Notes under the pieces: generated by a model
Seen by the model: only the letters and a program-made list of their open reading frames with translations
Told to the model about the DNA's origin: nothing
Database searches by the model: none
Shown: piece by piece, positions 1 to 5,514 of the stretch
Layout: the number at the start of each line of letters is the position of its first letter
How positions within the stretch are numbered: the stretch's first letter is position 1
Source of the DNA: an uncultured Eubacterium sp.
GTDB taxonomy: Bacteria > Bacillota_A > Clostridia > Lachnospirales > Lachnospiraceae
Assembly: GCA_948759685.1 (NCBI GenBank)
Contig: CAQBGY010000209.1
Coordinates: forward strand, 1-6,094
Length of the DNA stretch: 6,094 nucleotides
Direction: 5' to 3'
Made by a program: the position numbers and the translations under genes

Positions 1-504
1 GATTCTTCAAGGCTGTGGAGAAAAATTGTTGAGGAAGTTGCAGAGGTCTATCCAGGAGTAACATTGGAACATATGATTGTAGATAATTGTGCAATGCAAC
101 TTGTTAAAAATCCGAATCAGTTTGATGTCATTCTTGCCGAAAATATGTTTGGTGATATTTTGTCAGATGAAGCAAGTGCTATTACAGGTTCAATCGGTAT
201 GCTCTCATCAGCGAGCTTGAATGATACGAAATTTGGTTTATATGAGCCAAGTGGTGGCGCTGCGCCGGATATTGCCGGAAAGGGTGTGGCAAATCCGATT
301 GCAACAATATTAAGTGCGGCAATGATGCTTCGTTACTCTTTCGATTTAGAGGAAGAAGCAGGAAGGATTGAAACGGCAGTTAAACAAGTTTTAGCAGAAG
401 GTTATCGCACAGTTGATATAATGCCGCAAGAGAAGAACAGGAATCAGTCTGTTAAACAGGTAGGCACGGAAGATATGGGAAAACTGATTGCAGAGCGCAT
501 TTGA
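1..504 (+). CDS. leuB: 3-isopropylmalate dehydrogenase, C-terminal part (5' end outside window)
   Basis: This is the last 167 residues of LeuB, the cytoplasmic NAD-dependent enzyme that oxidises and decarboxylates 3-isopropylmalate to 2-oxoisocaproate in leucine biosynthesis. The frame is open from base 1 ([14 protein letters not shown]...), so the gene starts upstream; the family is about 350-360 residues. Visible signatures are [13 protein letters not shown], with the aspartates that bind the divalent metal, then GSIGM and the cofactor-binding segment [15 protein letters not shown], followed by [17 protein letters not shown]. Small departures from what I recall as usual are A in GGAAPD (commonly S), SSASL (commonly PSASL) and RTVDIM (commonly RTGDI). 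None removes a catalytic residue. The TrmB-like regulator begins 43 nt after the stop with no terminator between them, so the two are probably cotranscribed. Family assignment is secure; the N-terminal half, with its catalytic arginines, cannot be checked. Confidence 0.96.
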   Translation, partial: DSSRLWRKIVEEVAEVYPGVTLEHMIVDNCAMQLVKNPNQFDVILAENMFGDILSDEASAITGSIGMLSSASLNDTKFGLYEPSGGAAPDIAGKGVANPIATILSAAMMLRYSFDLEEEAGRIETAVKQVLAEGYRTVDIMPQEKNRNQSVKQVGTEDMGKLIAERI

Positions 505-547
505 CTATTGTTAAGAAATTAGTGTAAGTGAAAGGGAAAATATTGAG

Positions 548-1342
548 ATGAAAGATACAATGCTTGATAAGTTACAAAAGTTCGGATTAAACCTATATGA
601 AGCAAAGGCTTATGCAAGCCTGTTAAAAATTGGAACGTCAAACGCTTACAAAATAAGCAAGGAATCCGGTATACCAAGAGCAAGAATTTATGATGTATTG
701 GAATCCATTACAAAACTTGGACTTGCTATGGTGGAAGAAAGCAGTGAAAACGTAAAAATTTATACACCTGTGCCAAGTAAAATATTTTTGGAGAGAATAA
801 AAAAGGAATGGGAAAGCGATTATGAAGAAGTAAAAAGCAATCTTCAGGACTTAGAAGCAGAGGAAAATAAACAGGATATTTATGTTTTTACGGTAAAAGG
901 GAAAGAAAATATAGTTGCTTATTGCAGACAGCTCTTAAATGAAGCGGATCAGTATGTCATTATTTCAATGTGGAATCAGATGTACGAATTGCTTTTACCT
1001 GAGTTGGAAGAATGTAAAGAACGTGGATGTAATGTTTTGGGAATCAGTCATGACATTAAAAACCCAATAGAGGGAATTGAAAAGCATTTTAACAGCAAAA
1101 TACATAATATGCCGGAAAATATGCATTGGTTCATTCTTTCAGCAGATGGCAAAAAATTGTTATATGGATATTCTGCTGAAATAGATAAAGATGCCTTTTA
1201 TACAGAAGATTCGAGCCATATTTATCTGATGGAAGATTATATACTGCATGATATGGTAATTAACCGTCTTATCGAAAACAAGGGAGATAAAGACAGGATG
1301 ACACAGATGATGCAGGAGTTTGTCAGAAAAATAAAGAAGTAA
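548..1342 (+). CDS. TrmB-family winged-helix transcriptional regulator
   Basis: A 264-residue DNA-binding regulator. Residues about 5-75 form a winged helix-turn-helix: LDKLQKFGLNLYEAKAY, then the HTH at about 31-59 (SNAYKISKESGIPRARIYDVL), then a wing ending in IYTPVPSKIF. This is the hallmark N-terminus of TrmB/sugar-type regulators. A charged helical linker (about 80-108) suggests a dimerising coiled coil. From about 110 the segment IYVFTVKGKENIVAYCRQLL resembles the phospholipase-D-like effector region of short TrmB proteins; the longer sugar-binding domain of archaeal TrmB is absent. The chosen ATG has an AAAGGG upstream; a second in-frame ATG at 560 (MLDKLQ) is possible. TrmB proteins are best known for sugar control, so a position between leuB and ilvC suggests, by inference only, regulation of branched-chain amino acid genes, with the inverted repeat before ilvC as a candidate operator. 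The effector is unknown. Confidence 0.88.
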   Translation: MKDTMLDKLQKFGLNLYEAKAYASLLKIGTSNAYKISKESGIPRARIYDVLESITKLGLAMVEESSENVKIYTPVPSKIFLERIKKEWESDYEEVKSNLQDLEAEENKQDIYVFTVKGKENIVAYCRQLLNEADQYVIISMWNQMYELLLPELEECKERGCNVLGISHDIKNPIEGIEKHFNSKIHNMPENMHWFILSADGKKLLYGYSAEIDKDAFYTEDSSHIYLMEDYILHDMVINRLIENKGDKDRMTQMMQEFVRKIKK

Positions 1343-1361
1343 AAAAGACGTATGTTTATTG

Positions 1362-1387
1362 TGGCATCAAACAAATTTTGATTGCCA
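1362..1387 (+). promoter_or_regulatory. Imperfect inverted repeat, candidate operator of ilvC
   Basis: TGGCATCAAA (1362-1371) and TTTGATTGCCA (1377-1387) are inverted copies differing by one extra T, separated by 5 nt. The repeat ends 2 bp before the TATAAT hexamer of ilvC, where a bound dimer would interfere with, or reshape, RNA polymerase binding. The TrmB-like protein encoded just upstream is the obvious candidate ligand, but that is inference. An alternative is a bulged RNA hairpin acting as a weak terminator for the regulator gene; the T-run after it is poor (TTTATAAT). Confidence 0.5.
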
Positions 1388-1389
1388 TT

Positions 1390-2424
<1,035 letters not shown>

Positions 2425-2468
2425 TATAGCGTATAGGATTTAGTAGATTTATAGTGCGTTAAGGCGGG

Positions 2469-2504
2469 AAAGCGTTTATTGGAAGAAAAACAATGAACGC
2501 TTTT
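2469..2504 (+). terminator. Intrinsic terminator after ilvC
   Basis: AAAGCGTTTATTG (2469-2481) pairs with CAATGAACGCTTT (2491-2503): 13 bp with one G-U pair and a purine-rich 9-nt loop, ending in TTTTCT. It lies 45 nt after the ilvC stop. The A-run on the left arm could let it work in both directions. It closes the amino acid block before the mobile module. Confidence 0.8.
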
Positions 2505-2529
2505 CTGCATTTCAAATCAATTAAACACT

Positions 2530-2599
2530 GTCATTCTCCACCCGTCCTGACTTCACTTTAGATGCAGTCAATTTTAGAAATGGAGGTCAGGACAATGAC
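2530..2599 (+). promoter_or_regulatory. Hairpin sequestering ribosome binding site and start codon of the sigma-like gene
   Basis: GTCCTGACTTC (2544-2554) can pair with GAGGTCAGGAC (2583-2593), 11 bp with one G-U, burying most of the GGAGG Shine-Dalgarno at 2582-2586. Outside it, after an 8-nt bulge on the left side, GTCATT (2530-2535) pairs with AATGAC (2594-2599), which contains the ATG at 2595. The mRNA could therefore hide both initiation signals. The same palindrome could instead be a DNA operator. The pairing is seen directly; the function is inferred. Confidence 0.55.
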
Positions 2600-3014
2600 G
2601 GATAAGGAAGATAAGACAGTGCGGCAGTTTGTACTATTCTGTCGGACAGCTTTGATGTATGAAAAGAAAAATTATTACAATGAACAGAAACACAGGGCAG
2701 AGCGTGAAACGCATATTGAGATGCTTTCACCCAAACAGTCAGGTATGCTTGAAAAAATATTTGACATATACCATGCTGATTATTTTTCAGTTATGGGATA
2801 TGAAATCGGCATAGTTGACGGTGATTTGGCACAGGCGTTAAGGGAACTGTCAGACAAATATTTACAGATCGTGCTACTGTATTACATTGTCGGTCTGAAT
2901 GACAGGGAGATTGGCGAAATCTATGGCACAGGAAGAACTACCATTTGTGACCAGAGGAATAATGCCATAAAAAAGCTGCGGCTGCTGATGGAGGAAATGC
3001 GTCATGGAAAATAA
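2595..3014 (+). CDS. Sigma-70 region-4-like regulator of a conjugative/mobilizable element
   Basis: A 139-residue cytoplasmic DNA-binding protein. The C-terminal part (about 79-133) is a sigma-70 region 4 helix-turn-helix: LAQALRELSDKYLQIVLLYYIVGLNDREIGEIYGTGRTTIC, followed by basic RNNAIKKLRLL. The N-terminal part (1-75) is charged and helical, with no recognisable region 2, so it is probably not a complete sigma factor. Proteins of this kind accompany the small HTH_16 protein in Tn916-like elements (orf7/orf8 in Tn916), where they control excision and transfer genes. I choose ATG 2595 because GGAGG lies 8 nt upstream; the longer version from ATG 2562 has no ribosome binding site and would add MQSILEMEVRT. 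The 3' end overlaps the next gene by 11 nt, implying translational coupling. Its own initiation region can fold into a hairpin. Confidence 0.85.
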   Translation: MTDKEDKTVRQFVLFCRTALMYEKKNYYNEQKHRAERETHIEMLSPKQSGMLEKIFDIYHADYFSVMGYEIGIVDGDLAQALRELSDKYLQIVLLYYIVGLNDREIGEIYGTGRTTICDQRNNAIKKLRLLMEEMRHGK

Positions 3015-3219
3015 ATACAACAGCATTACCTATGAAACATTGGAAAAAGCAGTGTTAGGCGATTATGACGCTATGCAGGGGGTTATAAGGCTGCTTAAGC
3101 CATACATGACAAGATTAAGCATGGAGGATGGCAGATTTAACAATGAACTTTTTGAAAGGCTTGTACGGAGGCTCATGTTTATTACATGGAAATTTGATAT
3201 GCATTACAGTGAAAAATAA
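3004..3219 (+). CDS. Small helix-turn-helix protein of conjugative transposon type (HTH_16-like)
   Basis: A 71-residue protein matching the pattern of the conjugative-transposon helix-turn-helix family (Tn916 Orf8-like): ITYETLEKAVLGDYDAMQGVIRLLKPYMTRLS at about 8-39, then a short variable stretch containing DGRFNNELFERLVRRLMFITWKF. The family is usually 60-90 residues, so this is full length. Its start overlaps the end of the sigma-like gene by 11 nt; no independent Shine-Dalgarno is needed if translation is coupled, though GGAGG occurs at 2990-2994. The pair probably forms one regulatory unit acting on element promoters. A terminator follows. The molecular role of this family is poorly defined; assignment rests on sequence pattern plus partner gene. 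Confidence 0.8.
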   Translation: MENKYNSITYETLEKAVLGDYDAMQGVIRLLKPYMTRLSMEDGRFNNELFERLVRRLMFITWKFDMHYSEK

Positions 3220-3241
3220 ACAGGCGTGATTAAGCACAGGC

Positions 3242-3273
3242 GGGGGACATTCAGTATATGGGTGTCCTCTTTT
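3242..3273 (+). terminator. Intrinsic terminator closing the regulatory pair
   Basis: GGGGGACA (3242-3249) pairs with TGTCCTCT (3263-3270): 8 bp including two G-U pairs, a 13-nt loop, then TTT. It lies 22 nt after the HTH_16-like gene and separates the regulatory module from the DUF3847-relaxase module, which implies a separate promoter or read-through control for transfer genes. The stem is moderate and the T-run short, so efficiency is uncertain. Confidence 0.6.
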
Positions 3274-3333
3274 CATATGTCCGTTATATATATTCACTAT
3301 TAACAGCGTTAAGGGTAGAGGGGAAGTGAAAAA

Positions 3334-3669
3334 ATGAGTGAAAATAAATTAAAGAGCAGGGATGCGATTGATGCGGAATTAAAGAAAACAAAAGTTGAAC
3401 TTGCCATTGCAAAACACAGGGAAGCAAAACTCCGTAATCAGATAAAGGGCATGACAGAAAAGGAACGCCGACACCGCAACATTGTATGGGGAAGCCATTT
3501 TGAATATCTTCTCAGGGAAAAGCTGAATGTTTCAAAAGAACAGCTTGCCACGCTTGATGATGACAGGGTAAAGGATATTCTGAATATGTTGTTTTCGGAT
3601 TTATCTTTTCGGCGTATCATGCAGAATATTTTGACCGAAAAAGCAAAAACAAAATCCCCGACAGAATAG
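3334..3669 (+). CDS. DUF3847-type small protein beside oriT
   Basis: A 111-residue, strongly charged protein. Residues 8-45 are a predicted coiled coil rich in K and E (AIDAELKKTKVELAIAKHREAKLRNQI), followed by a basic patch EKERRHRNIVWGSHFEYLL (43-60) and a helical C-terminus. The coiled coil plus ERRHR...G.H/E pattern and the position just before a MobA/MobL relaxase match the DUF3847 family of Firmicutes mobilizable elements, whose function is not established. GAGGGG at 3318-3323 supports the start. By position between the regulators and oriT, a role as an oriT-binding accessory protein (a MobC-like job) is plausible but inferred. The oriT begins about 45 nt after its stop. Confidence 0.65.
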   Translation: MSENKLKSRDAIDAELKKTKVELAIAKHREAKLRNQIKGMTEKERRHRNIVWGSHFEYLLREKLNVSKEQLATLDDDRVKDILNMLFSDLSFRRIMQNILTEKAKTKSPTE

Positions 3670-3713
3670 AAAAAATCAGTTTATAGGCTGTTGCATGGTG
3701 GGCAGTATTATAA

Positions 3714-3766
3714 AACTTTGTGGGCAGATAAAGGCTGTTTTTTAGCCTTTATCTGAACGCAAAGTT
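3714..3766 (+). repeat. Long two-part hairpin at the left edge of oriT
   Basis: AACTTTG (3714-3720) pairs with CAAAGTT (3760-3766), and CAGATAAAGGCT (3725-3736) with AGCCTTTATCTG (3744-3755), all perfect: 19 bp with a symmetric 4x4 internal loop (TGGG/AACG) and a T-rich 7-nt apical loop. No T-run follows the outer stem, so it is not a classical terminator on this strand, although the loop Ts are suggestive. It may be a relaxase or accessory-protein site, or a single-strand replication signal. Confidence 0.7.
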
Positions 3767-3778
3767 CACTAAAGGGTA

Positions 3779-3902
3779 GGGCGGAACGCCCGTAGGGGAA
3801 TTGTCGTTTCCCCTGTTGACTGCCGCAAGGCAGGCAAAGCCCCGCAGGGCGCACACACGCGAAGCGTGTATAAGTGCGCCCTTGTCAAACATAGCAAAGC
3901 TA
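3779..3902 (+). other. oriT: Origin of transfer (oriT), IncQ/MobQ type, with palindrome array
   Basis: The 291-bp gap between the DUF3847-type gene and the relaxase gene holds consecutive palindromes: GGGCG-GAA-CGCCC (3779-3791), AGGGGAA/TTCCCCT (3794-3814), CTGCC-GCAA-GGCAG (3820-3833), GCCC-CGCA-GGGC (3839-3850), ACACGC-GAA-GCGTGT (3855-3869) and TAGC-AAA-GCTA (3892-3902). The last large hairpin stands one base before TAAGTGCGCCCT (3871-3882), the known nic core of IncQ-type oriTs (RSF1010 and Gram-positive relatives such as pSK41 and pIP501). Base composition is clearly more G+C rich than the flanks. The relaxase encoded just downstream is of the matching MobQ class, so enzyme and site form a coherent pair. 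Confidence 0.9.
3846..3882 (+). other. nic region: nested hairpin around TAAGTGCGCCCT
   Basis: AGGGCGCAC (3846-3854) is a perfect 9-bp complement of GTGCGCCCT (3874-3882). Inside it sits ACACGC-GAA-GCGTGT, whose tip GCGAAGC is a known exceptionally stable DNA mini-hairpin, with ATAA (3870-3873) left unpaired on one side. By analogy with IncQ oriTs the + strand would be cut within TGCG/CCCT, about 3878/3879. If so, the strand entering a recipient would lead with the relaxase gene. The cut position is inferred. Confidence 0.8.
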
Positions 3903-3934
3903 CGTTTTCCGTCGGGGATAGAAAAAGCAGAAAA

Positions 3935-3951
3935 AGGAGGGGATACATATA
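3935..3951 (+). promoter_or_regulatory. Relaxase ribosome binding site with AUA at the expected start position
   Basis: A strong AGGAGG (3935-3940), extended by GG, lies 20 nt before the first in-frame ATG (3961), too far for efficient initiation. At the optimal 8-nt spacing the in-frame codon is ATA (3949-3951), followed by AGC ACG AAA ATG. This suggests a former ATG changed to ATA, or real initiation at AUA; no ATG, GTG or TTG lies in frame between. Confidence 0.6.
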
Positions 3952-3960
3952 AGCACGAAA

Positions 3961-5514
3961 ATGATACACCTTAATGCAAAGATTATCAGCAGGGGTGGGG
4001 AAAAGCCGCAGTCGGCTGTGGCTTCTGCCGCATACCGGAGCGCAACAAAAATTTACTGCGAATACGATGGGGAAGTAAAAGACTTTTCAAGGAAAGGTCA
4101 TGTGATATATTCTGAAATCCTACTGCCTGGATATGCGCCGAAAGAATTTGCTGACCGTTCCGTTTTATGGAACGCAGTTGAAAATTTTGAAAAAGGGAGC
4201 AGGGCGCAGCTTTCAAGGGAAATTGAATTTTCACTGCCCTGTGAACTGGATGCGGACGAACGGTTAAAGGCGGCGAAAACGCTTGCAGAATTTTTCAGGG
4301 ATAAGGGAATGGTCGTTGACATGAACCTGCACAATCCTGACCATGAGAATCCAAACCCGCATTGTCATCTCATGCTCACCATGCGCCCGTTTGAAAAAGA
4401 CGGAAGCTTTGTCAAAAAGAAATGCTGGCGGGAATATGACCTTGATAAAAACGGTCAGAAAATCCCAACTCCCAAAGGAGACGATTACAAATCGCATAAG
4501 GTTTATGCCACTGACTGGGACGATAAGGGAAACGTGGAAAAATGGCGGGCATTGTGGGCAGATATTGAAACTGATTTTTATAAAAAGAACGGCTATGAGA
4601 TAACGGCGGAACACCGTTCTTTTGAAAGACAGGGCATAGACCTTTTGCCGACAATCCACATGGGTGCGGCAGTGACCGCAATGGAACGCAGGGGCATCAA
4701 AACAGAAATTGGAAACATGAACAGGGAGATTAAAAAAATCAATGACCTCATCATATCCAGTATGGAGAACATTGAGCGTCTGACGGATAAGATTGCTTTT
4801 CTTGAAAAAGAGAAAAAATTGGCTGGACAGGAGAAAGAAAATGAAGTGGTGTTGCAGGAAAAGAAAGAGGAAAGCCTGATTGAAATTTTGATGGAATGGC
4901 AGAAAAACCGAAGCGCATTTATTCAGGACAACAATATCCGGCAGCGTACAGACATGAAAACAGGCAACATAAAAGATTTTTCCTCTATGGTGTCATTCCT
5001 GCAATCGCACAATATTGAAACGTTTGAAGATTTGCGCAGGCTGATGGAGGAAACCAAAAAGCGGCGGAGCGACAACATTCACAGACAGCGTGAATTAAAT
5101 GCAAAGCTGAAAAAGATGTCCAATATCGTGGACATTTATCAAGCCTACAAGCCGTATGCGGAATACCTGAAAAAGTATGAAAGTCTTTCCGGCAGGCAGA
5201 AACAGTCTTATTATGACAAAAATGCAGATAAGATTGAAACCGCCCTCTCCTACCGCACAGGGCTAAAAAATATGAGCGGTACGGATAAGCTGCTTCCAAA
5301 AACATGGAAAAAGGAGCTTGACGGGCTGAAAGCAGAAAGCGCAAGGATAAAACATGATTTGGCGGAAAATGACGCCATACTTGGGGAACTTGCGGAGATT
5401 GTGGACAAGGCGGCAATGGTTCAGAGGGATAAAGCAAAACAGAACGAAATACTTCCCAATCTTGGGGAGCAAAAAAGCGCAAAAAAGGAAAGGGGTAATT
5501 ATGGCAGAGAATAA
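3961..5514 (+). CDS. mobL: MobA/MobL-family (MobQ) relaxase
   Basis: A 517-residue HUH endonuclease that nicks oriT, stays covalently bound to the 5' end and pilots the strand into a recipient through a helper's secretion channel. The N-terminal domain (1-250) has the conserved SAVASAAYRSATK with Tyr25 at the usual catalytic position for MobQ relaxases, then REIEFSLP (86-93) and the metal-binding motif around H124 and H128 with NPHCHLMLTMR (H134, H136). All catalytic elements are intact. Residues about 250-330 form a K/E-rich coiled coil; the remaining C-terminus (NIETFEDLRRLMEE, IYQAYKPYAEYLKKY) resembles the helical tail of related Firmicutes relaxases. No helicase or primase domain is seen. 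The listed start is the first ATG; translation may begin 12 nt upstream at AUA, adding four residues. It overlaps the replisome organizer by 14 nt. The gene symbol denotes family only. Confidence 0.93.
   Translation: MIHLNAKIISRGGEKPQSAVASAAYRSATKIYCEYDGEVKDFSRKGHVIYSEILLPGYAPKEFADRSVLWNAVENFEKGSRAQLSREIEFSLPCELDADERLKAAKTLAEFFRDKGMVVDMNLHNPDHENPNPHCHLMLTMRPFEKDGSFVKKKCWREYDLDKNGQKIPTPKGDDYKSHKVYATDWDDKGNVEKWRALWADIETDFYKKNGYEITAEHRSFERQGIDLLPTIHMGAAVTAMERRGIKTEIGNMNREIKKINDLIISSMENIERLTDKIAFLEKEKKLAGQEKENEVVLQEKKEESLIEILMEWQKNRSAFIQDNNIRQRTDMKTGNIKDFSSMVSFLQSHNIETFEDLRRLMEETKKRRSDNIHRQRELNAKLKKMSNIVDIYQAYKPYAEYLKKYESLSGRQKQSYYDKNADKIETALSYRTGLKNMSGTDKLLPKTWKKELDGLKAESARIKHDLAENDAILGELAEIVDKAAMVQRDKAKQNEILPNLGEQKSAKKERGNYGRE

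Noticed and set aside
2562..2594. Longer start for the sigma-like gene at ATG 2562
   Set aside because: No Shine-Dalgarno precedes it and the extra residues do not look like the family; ATG 2595 has GGAGG at ideal spacing.
3220..3242. Direct repeat ACAGGCG (3220-3226, 3236-3242) as an attachment or regulator site
   Set aside because: Only 7 bp and partly inside the terminator stem; not distinguishable from chance.
3882..3910. Relaxase promoter with TTGTCA as -35
   Set aside because: No acceptable -10 hexamer lies at 16-18 bp spacing; nothing else convincing was seen.
3769..3969. 66-codon open frame on the minus strand across oriT
   Set aside because: It covers the palindrome array and nic site, encodes no recognisable protein, and its frame is explained by palindromic G+C-rich DNA.
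4985..5482. 165-codon open frame on the minus strand inside the relaxase gene
   Set aside because: Low-complexity, Cys/Phe/Pro/Ser-rich translation typical of the antisense of a K/E-rich coiled coil; no supporting context.
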